From: Oscillibacter sp. PC13
GTDB taxonomy: Bacteria; Bacillota; Clostridia; Oscillospirales; Oscillospiraceae
Direction of reading: 5' to 3'
DNA: 64,000 nt
NCBI RefSeq assembly: GCF_900115635.1
Contig: NZ_FOXE01000018.1
Location: 1-64,000 of the forward strand
Every line of letters begins with the position of its first letter. Position 1 is the stretch's first letter. Below, one piece after another: positions 51,100-58,881 of the stretch. The position numbers were made by a program, and so were the translations under genes. Under the pieces are notes generated by a model that was given only the letters and a program-made list of their open reading frames with translations, did not search any database and was not told the DNA's origin.

Positions 51100-51190
51100 A
51101 AAAAAGCTGATGGTTTCTGCGACCTGAACATCACAGAAGTCATCAGCTTGAAAAAGCGGTTTCGGTTGCCCGTGGGAGAACTTCATTCCC
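51100..51190 (-). ncRNA. Fluoride riboswitch (crcB motif)
   Basis: Minus strand, 5' to 3': GGGA-AUGAAGUUC-UCCC (P1), an extra CGG-GCAA-CCG hairpin, AAAC-C-GCUU-UUUC-AAGC-UGAUGACUUCU. This follows the crcB consensus (GGGcGAUGaGG..CCC, AAACuGCC..GGCUGAUGRCYUC). The pseudoknot GAAGU/ACUUC is present. The terminator AAGCTGATG (51141-51149) with CATCAGCTT (51104-51112) includes the pseudoknot and P2 strands and ends in TTTTTT, so fluoride binding should block termination. Confidence 0.85.
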
Positions 51191-51197
51191 GGAGGAA

Positions 51198-51226
51198 GTT
51201 ATATCACGTCCGGCGTCCAAACGCAA
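51198..51226 (-). promoter_or_regulatory. Promoter of the fluoride riboswitch transcript
   Basis: Minus strand TTGCGT (51221-51226), 17 bases, TATAAC (51198-51203). Confidence 0.6.
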
Positions 51227-51234
51227 GGAGATTT

Positions 51235-51924
51235 TCAAGACGGCTGCTCCGCTGGCGTCCATTCCGCCCCCGTTTCGTCAAAGTGCAGATCCCGGGCCAG
51301 CAAGGCGGCCCGGCTGCCGCTGCCGTCGCTGATCAGCGCCGTTACCTGGTAATGCTCCGCCTGACTCAAATACACCGTATCCGTACAGACACCGCCGCTG
51401 TACGGTGCGTCAAAGGTCTGGGCCTGCCCGTCCAGGCCAGTGAACGTAATCTGATAGGTATAGTCCTCGCCGGCGACGCTCGGCGTAAACAGATAGGTAA
51501 GTTGACCGGCTCCCGCGCCGCAAAAGCGCTCTCCGGTGGCGGCAAAGGTCTCCGGCAGCGTAGTTTGTTCCGCTGCGGCTTCTTCGGCCGGAACATCATT
51601 CCGGTGCACCCAGACCCAGAATCCTCCTGCCAGCAGGCAAACAGTCAGAAGAATGCAGACGCCACGCCAAGGCCAGCTCCGTGCACGCACGCTTCCGGCA
51701 GGCGCCGTCTGCTGCTCCAAAGGGGCCGCCTCCCGGCCGCACAGCGTGTCCAGTGAAACCTTCAGTGCGTCCGCCAAGGCCAGAAGACGAGGCAAATCCG
51801 GCAGCGCATCCCCAGTCTCCCACTTGCTGACCGCCTGGCGCGATACCCGTATCTTTGCCGCCAGCTCCTCTTGGCTGAGTCCCCGGAATTTCCGCTCCCG
51901 CACCAGTACTTCCTTTAGTTCCAT
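51235..51924 (-). CDS. XRE-family helix-turn-helix protein with a transmembrane segment
   Basis: 229 aa. Seen: N-terminal XRE helix-turn-helix (about 1-60, GLSQEELAAKIRVSRQAVSKWETG), a linker, one membrane span (GVCILLTVCLLAGGFWVWV, about 87-105) and an extracytoplasmic domain of about 120 residues rich in Thr/Ala that looks like a beta-sandwich (TPSVAGEDYTYQITFTGLDG). Start ATG 51924 after GAGGTGAG; the open frame upstream is unsupported. It may be a membrane-bound regulator sensing an outside signal (inference). The minus-strand neighbour is superoxide reductase, behind a terminator. Confidence 0.8.
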   Translation of the reverse strand: MELKEVLVRERKFRGLSQEELAAKIRVSRQAVSKWETGDALPDLPRLLALADALKVSLDTLCGREAAPLEQQTAPAGSVRARSWPWRGVCILLTVCLLAGGFWVWVHRNDVPAEEAAAEQTTLPETFAATGERFCGAGAGQLTYLFTPSVAGEDYTYQITFTGLDGQAQTFDAPYSGGVCTDTVYLSQAEHYQVTALISDGSGSRAALLARDLHFDETGAEWTPAEQPS

Positions 51925-52015
51925 CCGCTCACCTCTTTCTGCCCTTATCATAGCAGAAGGAACGGTTGCGTACAACCAGCAAAGGCTGGCATTCCCGCAA
52001 CTGACGGTTGCGGGG

Positions 52016-52049
52016 AAAAAGCAGCGGGTGCGAATTCTTCGCACCCGCT
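52016..52049 (-). terminator. Terminator of the superoxide reductase gene
   Basis: AGCGGGTGCGAA (52023-52034), TTC loop and TTCGCACCCGCT (52038-52049); on the minus strand GCTTTTT follows. Confidence 0.85.
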
Positions 52050-52062
52050 GTTCTGCGCCGTT

Positions 52063-52437
52063 TTACAGCTCCGCCTTCCACAGGCCATGGAGATTGCAGT
52101 AGGCATACACCGACTTGGCTTTCCCGCCTTCCGGCAGGGCAAACACCGCCTCTGGAGTCTCTTCAGGGTGCAGCCAATGAATCTGCGCGCCCTGCTCCAT
52201 CTCCAGCGCCACCCACTGAATCAGGTGCTCCGCCGTCATGGGATGGGTAACAGATCCCACATTTACCTTTACCAAGCTGCCCTCCACCGTGACAACAGGC
52301 ACATGCTTTTCCACCGCCGCGTCGGTGACGCCAGCCTCCAGCAGCTGCATATCCTCACCGCAGCATTTCACGGGAACCCCGGAGGACGTCAGCTTGGTCA
52401 CCACATTGCCGCAATGTCTGCAAATATAAAACTTCAT
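52063..52437 (-). CDS. dfx: Desulfoferrodoxin / superoxide reductase
   Basis: 124 aa. Reduces superoxide to peroxide, a typical anaerobe defence. Seen: center I cysteines FYICRHCGNVV and VKCCGED, then center II ligands in SVTHPMTAEHLIQWVALE and AYCNLHGLWKAEL (the catalytic Cys and His). Both iron centres are thus present. Start taken at 52437 (second ATG of ATGATG) from spacing to AGGTGA; the ATG 3 bases upstream is a close alternative. Single gene with a terminator. Confidence 0.93.
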   Translation of the reverse strand: MKFYICRHCGNVVTKLTSSGVPVKCCGEDMQLLEAGVTDAAVEKHVPVVTVEGSLVKVNVGSVTHPMTAEHLIQWVALEMEQGAQIHWLHPEETPEAVFALPEGGKAKSVYAYCNLHGLWKAEL

Positions 52438-52867
52438 CATACCGTTCACCTGTATCCTTTCTGTGTCCGGCCAAAAGGCCGATGGTTGTTTCCTTCTGAG
52501 GTATATATTAGCATACCCAAATGTAATTATAGATTGCATTTGCAACAAATGGAAAATTTTTGGAGAAATTTACAGCTTGTTAACAAGGGCCGTCATAATT
52601 GGTGCCGCCGTTCTCCATGATCTTTCCCTGTTTTCCAGGATCGCATCGGAATTTTCAGGGGACATGGTGCATCGTGTATTTTTTGAGAAATTCCACAGTT
52701 GACATAACAGTGTGGAAAATCCTGTGGAGAATGTGTAAAACCCTGAAATACAGGTGTTTTACCCGGGTGACACCCCCGTTATGCAAAATTTTGCGCAACA
52801 ACATTTTTGTGAAGTTTGCGTAAAGTGCGGGAACTTGCAGGAAATGTGCCGGCTTTTGGCGGGACAC
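52438..52867. other. Intergenic region between dfx and the topoisomerase B-like gene
   Basis: Divergent gap. It holds a TATAAT-like -10 for dfx on the minus strand (52526-52531) and a cluster of DnaA-box-like sites: TTCCACA (52691-52697, reverse), TGTGGAAAA (52711-52719) and TGTGGAGAA (52723-52731), each one or two bases from TGTGGATAA. No gene seen. Confidence 0.45.
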
Positions 52868-52897
52868 TTGAAAGAGGGCGTGCTGGTGTGATACAAT
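52868..52897 (+). promoter_or_regulatory. Promoter of the topoisomerase B-like gene
   Basis: TTGAAA (52868-52873), 18 bases, TACAAT (52892-52897). Confidence 0.55.
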
Positions 52898-52941
52898 ACC
52901 TTTATTGATTTTACGGCAGTTTCTGCCTTTTGGAGGAGTTC

Positions 52942-54936
52942 ATGGCAATCAAAAAGAACGATTACGGCAACGAGAGCATCTCGTCCCTGAAGGGCGCAGA
53001 CCGGGTCCGGAAGCGGCCCGGTGTCATTTTCGGCTCGGACGGTCTGGACGGCTGCGAGCACGCAGTGTTTGAGATTCTCTCCAACTCCATTGACGAGGCC
53101 CGGGAAGGCCATGGCAAAACCATTACTGTCACCCGGTACGCCGACCGCTCCATTGAAGTGGAAGACTTGGGCCGGGGCTGCCCGGTGGACTGGAACGAGA
53201 AAGAGCAGCGGTACAACTGGGAGCTGGTGTACTGCGAGCTGTACGCCGGCGGCAAATATGACAATGTCTCAGGCGACAATTATGAGTATTCCCTGGGCCT
53301 GAATGGTTTGGGCGCCTGCGCCACCCAATACGCCTCCCGCTACATGGACGTCACCGTCTGGCGGGATGGTTTTGAATACAGTCTCCACTTTGAGCGGGGC
53401 GAGATTGTTGGCGAGCTGGAGAAGAAGCCTCTGCCCAAAAGCCAGGCGAAAAAGACCGGCACCCGAACCCGGTGGCTGCCGGATCTGGATGTGTTCACCG
53501 ACATTGCCATTCCCGCAGCGTATTTTACCGACGTGATGAAACGGCAGGCGGTGGTGAATGAGGGCATTACCTTCCGCTTCCGGGATGAAACGGCTCCCGG
53601 GCAGTTTGAGGAGACGGAGTTTCTCTATGAAAACGGCATTCAGGACTACGTGGCGGAGCTGGCGGGGGAGGGCGGCCTCACCGTCCCCACCTTCTGGCAG
53701 GCGGAAAAGAAGGGCCGGGACCGGGCGGACAAGCCGGAATATAAGGTAAAGCTCAGCGTGGCCTGCTGCTTTTCCAACAAGGTCAACGTCATTGAGCACT
53801 ATCACAACTCCAGCTGGCTGGAGCACGGCGGCAGCCCGGAAAAGGCCACGAAATCCGCCTTTGTCTCCGCGGTGGACAAATATCTCCGGGACCAGGGGAA
53901 GTATCAGAAGAGCGAGAGCAAAATTACCTGGGCGGATATCGAGGATTGCCTGGTTCTGGTCTCCAACAACTTCTCCACCCAGACCAGCTATGAAAACCAG
54001 ACGAAAAAGGCCATCACGAATAAATTCATTCAGGAGGCCATGACGGAGTTTCTCCGCAGCAACCTGGAGATCTATTTTATCGAAAACCCCTTTGACGCAG
54101 AAAAAATCGGCGAACAGGTTCTTTTGAACAAGCGCAGCCGGGAAAAGGCAGAGCAGACCCGGCTGAACATCAAAAAGAAGCTCTCCGGCAATATCGACAT
54201 TGCCAACCGGGTGCAGAAGTTTGTGGACTGCCGCTCCAAGGACGTGGACAAGCGGGAGATCTATATTGTGGAGGGCGACTCCGCTCTGGGCAGCGTCAAG
54301 CTCTCCCGGGACGCGGAGTACCAGGGCATCATGCCGGTCCGCGGCAAGATTTTAAACTGTCTCAAGGCGGACTATGCCCGCATCTTCAAAAGCGAGATTA
54401 TCACGGACCTGCTGAAGGTTCTGGGCTGCGGCGTAGAGGTTCAGAATAAGCACGTAAAGGACATGGCGGCTTTTGACCTTACGAACCTTCGCTGGAACAA
54501 GGTGGTCATCTGTACCGACGGCGATGTGGACGGCTTTCAGATTCGGACGCTGATCCTCACCATGCTCTATCGCCTGACGCCAACACTCATCCGGAAGGGG
54601 TATGTCTATATTGCGGAGACGCCTCTTTTTGAAATCAACTGCGGCGATAAGACCTGGTTTGCATACTCCGATAAGGAAAAGACGGATATTGTCAAATCCC
54701 TGGAGGGGAAAAAGGTCAAAATTGACCGCTCCAAGGGCCTGGGTGAGAACGACCCGGACATGATGTGGCTGACCACCATGAACCCGGCCACCAGACGCCT
54801 CATCCGGGTGATGCCGGAGGATGTAGAGCGGACGGCAGCCGTCTTTGACCTTCTGCTGGGGGACAATCTCCAGGGGCGAAAGGACCACATCGCAGAAAAC
54901 GGATATAAGTATCTGGAGATGGCGGATATCTCTTGA
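52942..54936 (+). CDS. Divergent type IIA DNA topoisomerase, GyrB/ParE-like subunit
   Basis: 664 aa. Seen: GHKL ATPase region with KRPGVIFGSDGLDGC, EILSNSIDEAREGHG and VEDLGRGCPVDW; transducer domain; TOPRIM with VEGDSALGSVKLSRD (gyrase and ParE have EGDSAGGSA), MPVRGKILNCLKA and CTDGDVDGFQIRTL (usual TDADVDGSHIRTL). Catalytic acidic residues are kept, but the consensus glycines are changed. Start ATG 52942 follows GGAGGAG. Partner A subunit at 58882 is 3.9 kb away on the same strand. A third, non-canonical topoisomerase besides gyrase and Topo IV is likely (inference; gyrA/gyrB are not in the window). Confidence 0.88.
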   Translation: MAIKKNDYGNESISSLKGADRVRKRPGVIFGSDGLDGCEHAVFEILSNSIDEAREGHGKTITVTRYADRSIEVEDLGRGCPVDWNEKEQRYNWELVYCELYAGGKYDNVSGDNYEYSLGLNGLGACATQYASRYMDVTVWRDGFEYSLHFERGEIVGELEKKPLPKSQAKKTGTRTRWLPDLDVFTDIAIPAAYFTDVMKRQAVVNEGITFRFRDETAPGQFEETEFLYENGIQDYVAELAGEGGLTVPTFWQAEKKGRDRADKPEYKVKLSVACCFSNKVNVIEHYHNSSWLEHGGSPEKATKSAFVSAVDKYLRDQGKYQKSESKITWADIEDCLVLVSNNFSTQTSYENQTKKAITNKFIQEAMTEFLRSNLEIYFIENPFDAEKIGEQVLLNKRSREKAEQTRLNIKKKLSGNIDIANRVQKFVDCRSKDVDKREIYIVEGDSALGSVKLSRDAEYQGIMPVRGKILNCLKADYARIFKSEIITDLLKVLGCGVEVQNKHVKDMAAFDLTNLRWNKVVICTDGDVDGFQIRTLILTMLYRLTPTLIRKGYVYIAETPLFEINCGDKTWFAYSDKEKTDIVKSLEGKKVKIDRSKGLGENDPDMMWLTTMNPATRRLIRVMPEDVERTAAVFDLLLGDNLQGRKDHIAENGYKYLEMADIS

Positions 54937-54958
54937 TCGGCGGAAATGGGGCAGCGAT

Positions 54959-55467
54959 ATGCACGGCACAGGGGAAGCGCCAAGTTGGATAAGCCCGGAA
55001 AGCTGGCGCGTGTTCATGGAGCATGGCGCGTATATCCGGGAACTGGAAAAAGAGCACTGCACCCAGGTTCCAGAGGGAAACGGCGTGTATCTTGTTGCGG
55101 TTCGGACAGAGCGGCCGGTTGCGTTTTTGCCATTGCATAAAGTGAATCTGTTTGATAGCCCCTATCAGGGGGAAACGCTTCAGGAAATCCAAAAAAATGG
55201 GACGGCGGCGACCATGTGACGCTGTACATTGGGAAAGCGCAGCGCAGGGGCAGCCTGAAAAAGCGAATCCGGGAGTATATCCGTTATGGATACGGGCAGG
55301 GAAAAACACACCGCGGCGGTCGGGCGGTCTGGCAGGCGGCAGGGTACGAGAATCTGTGGATTGGCTGGGAGGAATGCTCCGATGCCAAGGAATGTGCGTA
55401 TCTTGACAGCTACCGTAAGCATTCCGTTGAAGCGAGCCATTATCCGGCGGCGAACTGGAGACGCTGA
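54959..55467 (+). pseudogene. GIY-YIG nuclease-like gene split by a -1 frameshift at an A7 run
   Basis: Frame 1 from ATG 54959 contains NGVYLVAVRTERP (GIY part) and meets a stop after NGTAATM at 55219. The -1 frame continues from the A7 run (55191-55197) as KKWDGGDHVTLYIGKAQRRG, which supplies the YIG element, then LKKRIREYIRYG with the conserved Arg, a late ECAYLDSY, and HYPAANW, as in the family. The joined product would be about 170 aa. Possibilities: a real frameshift mutation, programmed -1 slippage on A-AAA-AAT, or an assembly error in the homopolymer. Located just after the topoisomerase gene. Confidence 0.65.
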
Positions 55468-55557
55468 GTTTTCTTACTGGCCTGACAGGGATGGTTGGTT
55501 TTGTAAAAGATTTTGTTTTTGCCGCGGCAGGGCGGCGGGAGCAGACAGGGGGAAGCA

Positions 55558-56514
55558 ATGGTTCCGGAGCAACACGTTTTGGAAAGTCTTCGCGCCTATC
55601 GGCAGCGCTTGAGCTTAGCCTTACAGGCGGCGCAAATGTGCGTTTTTGAGGTGGATATTCCCGGTCAGCGGTATACGTTTTTTGAAAATGCAGAGGCCAT
55701 TTATGGAAAATCCGGCCAGCAGATTCTTCGGGATCTGGAGCCATTTTCCCGCCTGAGCCCTCCAGAATACCAAGCTGCCGTGTCGGCGTATTTCTCCCAT
55801 CCGGGTGATGCTGAGGCTATCGGCGCCGCTTTTCAAGAGATTTACGCCGGCCGCCCCGCCTCCTACTTTGCCCGCATGCGGGCGGGAAACACTGCGTTCA
55901 CATGGTGCAAAATTGATGTGACGCCCATTATGGAGAACGGCGTTCCGGTGCGGATGGTAGGTGTTGTATCCAATTTGGACAGCATGTTCCGCACCACGGA
56001 ACAGTACCGCATTCAGGCAGAGCTGGATCTCCTCACCGGGCTGGCCAACCGCCACGGGCTGCAGAACAGGCTGGAGGCGGCACTGACAGCAGGAAAGGGG
56101 GCACTCCGCCTGCTGCTCCTGGCCGACCTGGACGAGTTGAAAGCCATCAACGACCACTGCGGCCATTTGGCGGGAGATGAAGCGCTGCTGGCTTTTTCCA
56201 GCGCCCTGACCGAGCATTTTCCGGAGGCGGAGGTCATTGGCCGCTGGGGCGGAGATGAGTTTTTGCTGCTGCTTCCTCCTTTGGAGGAGGCTGCCCTGTT
56301 GGACCGGCTTCGTCCGTTTTTTGACGGACTGTGCGAAAAGCCTTTGGTCACCGGCAGCTTCGGCGGCACCTATCTGTCCGCCGGGACGGCGGCGCTGGAG
56401 CCGGCCTTTCACCGGGCAGACCAGGCCCTTTATGATGCAAAACGCCGCAAGCCGGCCTTTTCCATGGCGCCGGTGGAATTCTGTACATGCCAGGAGGCAA
56501 TCCCCGGCTTTTAA
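55558..56514 (+). CDS. PAS-GGDEF diguanylate cyclase
   Basis: 318 aa, soluble. Seen: PAS-like sensor (about 10-130, AAQMCVFEVDIPGQRYTFFEN and MENGVPVRMVGVVSNLD), then a GGDEF domain (about 145-305) opening with DLLTGLANRHGL, metal-binding LLADLDELKAIND and an intact active site GRWGGDEFLLLL. It should make c-di-GMP from GTP. No RxxD inhibitory site is obvious. Start ATG at 55558 after GGGGGAAG. No EAL or PilZ protein is nearby. Confidence 0.88.
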   Translation: MVPEQHVLESLRAYRQRLSLALQAAQMCVFEVDIPGQRYTFFENAEAIYGKSGQQILRDLEPFSRLSPPEYQAAVSAYFSHPGDAEAIGAAFQEIYAGRPASYFARMRAGNTAFTWCKIDVTPIMENGVPVRMVGVVSNLDSMFRTTEQYRIQAELDLLTGLANRHGLQNRLEAALTAGKGALRLLLLADLDELKAINDHCGHLAGDEALLAFSSALTEHFPEAEVIGRWGGDEFLLLLPPLEEAALLDRLRPFFDGLCEKPLVTGSFGGTYLSAGTAALEPAFHRADQALYDAKRRKPAFSMAPVEFCTCQEAIPGF

Positions 56515-56554
56515 TAGACCCCCACATCGTGAAACAAATAAGGAGGATTTGAAC

Positions 56555-58408
56555 ATGAAACGCATTTTTTCACTGGCACTTTCCCTGATCCTGGCACTTT
56601 CCCTGGCAATTCCCGCCCTGGCGGCAGAGGATCTGACCCCACCCTTATGGCAGGAATATGGCTACAGCTCCCGCGAGGAGTGCATTGCGTATATGTACGG
56701 CGGCGATGAAACCGCTTACCAGGCGGATGTGGAGGAACGCTTGGATCGGGAACAGTGGGAAAAGACCACGATGGCGGATCAAATCGCCTCCTTTGACGCG
56801 GACGCCTACTGGGAATCCGGCGATTGCTGGTTCTCCTATTATTATGATTCCAAAGAGGCATTTATGGAGGAGTGGCTGCTGGACACGGATGAGCAGTTCC
56901 GGGATACCCTGCTGGAGGACTGGCTGGACGAGCAGTGGCAGGCCTACCGGCAGTCCACGCTGATTGCCCGGACCCGAGCGGCCCTGGGCACGGTTCCGGG
57001 CCAGATCGGCGTGATGCTGGACGGAACGTACATCCAGTTTTCCGGTGCCGTGCCCGAGGTGAAGGACGGCCGGACCATGGTTCCCTGTGGACCGGTGCTG
57101 CAGGCCTTCGGCGGCATCGTCAGTCATGAGGGCGGAGAAGTGATCTGCACCATGAGCGGCACCATCTACCACCTGCGCAGCGGCAGCGACACCATCTCTG
57201 TCACCACCGCTGACGGTGCGTCCTCCTCCGTCATAGAGCTGGGTGCGGCCTGCTATGAGAAAGGCGGCAGCACCTACATGCCTCTGCGTCCCTTTGCCGA
57301 GGCCATGGGCTGTGATGTTATATGGGACTCCGCCTTCCAGACGGCGGTGCTGCTGCAGCGGGATGCCCTTGTGTCGCAGCTGGACCAGGATTTTACCGTC
57401 CTCAACCGGATGCTGGAGGCCATGGAGCTGGACGCCTCCAAAAACTATAAAACCGCCGTGGGACTGGATGCCAACCTCACCATGCTGGACTCCATCAGCG
57501 GCGACAAAACCTATCATATGGACGCGGATCTGGATTTGCTGCAAAGCGGCACCGCTTTCAACCTCACTGCGAAAATGGATCTCGCTGCCCTGATGGAGAT
57601 CGACGGAATCACAGACGGCCTGACAGCGGCGGAGATCACCGCCATGCGCAGTACGCTGCGAAACCTGAAGATACAGGTGATTTACGACGGCGAGGGCGGC
57701 ATGCTCTATCTGAAGATGCCTGCTTTGTCCCTGCTGTCCCAGGGTTCCATTCCATCCGACAGCTGGTTTTCCATTCCCACAGTGACGCTGGAGGATCTGG
57801 AGCTGGACGGCGGTGCCACTGTGGGTGCCATGCTGTATGAGACCGCAGTAAGCCAGATGTCCTCCTGGGGCTCCTATTATTACGACGGCATGACCACGCC
57901 CGCCCTGCTGTACCGGGATCTCACACAGGCCGCGGCCCAGGCAGCCGCCTATTTGGGCGACGGCTGCTTCCGCGACAGCGGCGGATACAGTGTTCTCCAC
58001 TACGGTGAGGACGCGTACAACGCTTATCTGGAATCCGTGTACGGAGAGGGCTCCGCGGAGTATTTCAGCGAGTTTGAAAAGCTGGATCTGGATTTAAAAA
58101 TCGCCCAGTCCGGCAGCGCCACCTTCCAGGTGCTGCTCCAGACAAAGGACAGCGGCTATTCCTACTATTACGGCGACCCGGTAATGCTGGTGGATGCCTC
58201 CGGCAGCGTCTCCGCCGCCAAGGTGGACATGAAACTGCTGATGAAAATCAAAAACCAGCTGAACCTGGATCTGACCTACACTGCCGCCACCACCGAAACC
58301 CGCGAGCAGCCCGCCACCGCCCCCGCGGCCGGCGAAACGGTGGTCAACCCCTATGAGGATCTGTACGGCGGTGACGATGTGGCGCCGATTCCGGAGCCTG
58401 CAGCCTGA
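56555..58408 (+). CDS. Secreted copper amine oxidase N-terminal-like domain protein
   Basis: 617 aa exported protein. Seen: signal peptide (KRIFSLALSLILALSLAIPA, cleavage near ALA-AE), an acidic helical region with many Trp/Tyr (about 25-140), a stalk-like copper amine oxidase N-terminal domain (about 145-270; GQIGVMLDGTYIQFSG, GRTMVPCGPVLQAFG, YMPLRPFAEAMGCDV) and a long beta-rich region. No catalytic motif of amine oxidases is present; such domains act as wall-associated modules in Firmicutes. ATG 56555 after AGGAGGATT. Followed by a small membrane protein. Confidence 0.75.
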   Translation: MKRIFSLALSLILALSLAIPALAAEDLTPPLWQEYGYSSREECIAYMYGGDETAYQADVEERLDREQWEKTTMADQIASFDADAYWESGDCWFSYYYDSKEAFMEEWLLDTDEQFRDTLLEDWLDEQWQAYRQSTLIARTRAALGTVPGQIGVMLDGTYIQFSGAVPEVKDGRTMVPCGPVLQAFGGIVSHEGGEVICTMSGTIYHLRSGSDTISVTTADGASSSVIELGAACYEKGGSTYMPLRPFAEAMGCDVIWDSAFQTAVLLQRDALVSQLDQDFTVLNRMLEAMELDASKNYKTAVGLDANLTMLDSISGDKTYHMDADLDLLQSGTAFNLTAKMDLAALMEIDGITDGLTAAEITAMRSTLRNLKIQVIYDGEGGMLYLKMPALSLLSQGSIPSDSWFSIPTVTLEDLELDGGATVGAMLYETAVSQMSSWGSYYYDGMTTPALLYRDLTQAAAQAAAYLGDGCFRDSGGYSVLHYGEDAYNAYLESVYGEGSAEYFSEFEKLDLDLKIAQSGSATFQVLLQTKDSGYSYYYGDPVMLVDASGSVSAAKVDMKLLMKIKNQLNLDLTYTAATTETREQPATAPAAGETVVNPYEDLYGGDDVAPIPEPAA

Positions 58409-58465
58409 CCTTCCCGTTGGAAGAAGCCCTGCCCGCCCGGATGAGCGAAAAAGGAGATTTTGAAG

Positions 58466-58867
58466 ATGAAGCAAAACACCGCCGCACTGTCCTGGCTGCT
58501 CCTGGGATTGACCATGCTGCTGGCGTTCCGCCACTACCTCCCCTGGGAGATTCCCGTCATGCCGGTGCTCTACGGCCTGATGACGGTGTATTCCTGCTGG
58601 TTCGGCGTGGGCTGCCTGCGGTCGGACGGCCACGCCCCGCTCTGGGATCAGCGGGGTGTGCCCGCGGACGTTCAGACGCGGTTTTCCCGGCTGCAGGGCG
58701 TGCTCTTTCTCTTAAACGCCGCCGTCTGCCCGGTGGGGCTGCTGCTGAGCCTGTGGATTCCCTTTGACCGGGACTTCGTTCTGATAACCCAGATCCTCGG
58801 CCTGCCGCTGATCTGCCTGCTGGGCGTTCTGCCTTTGCTTCCCGCCGGGAAATTATTTCATAAATAA
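58466..58867 (+). CDS. Small integral membrane protein, unknown
   Basis: 133 aa with about four hydrophobic stretches (LSWLLLGLTMLLAFRHYL, MPVLYGLMTVYSCWFGVG, VLFLLNAAVCPVGLLLSLW, ILGLPLICLLGVLPLLPAG). No family was recognised. Start ATG at 58466, 10 bases after AAAGGAG. Sits between the secreted protein and the topoisomerase A-like gene. Confidence 0.65.
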   Translation: MKQNTAALSWLLLGLTMLLAFRHYLPWEIPVMPVLYGLMTVYSCWFGVGCLRSDGHAPLWDQRGVPADVQTRFSRLQGVLFLLNAAVCPVGLLLSLWIPFDRDFVLITQILGLPLICLLGVLPLLPAGKLFHK

Positions 58868-58881
58868 GGAATCAATCACAA

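Noticed and set aside
52691..52731. Chromosomal replication origin
   Set aside because: Only three imperfect DnaA-like boxes, no AT-rich unwinding region and no dnaA, dnaN or recF nearby.
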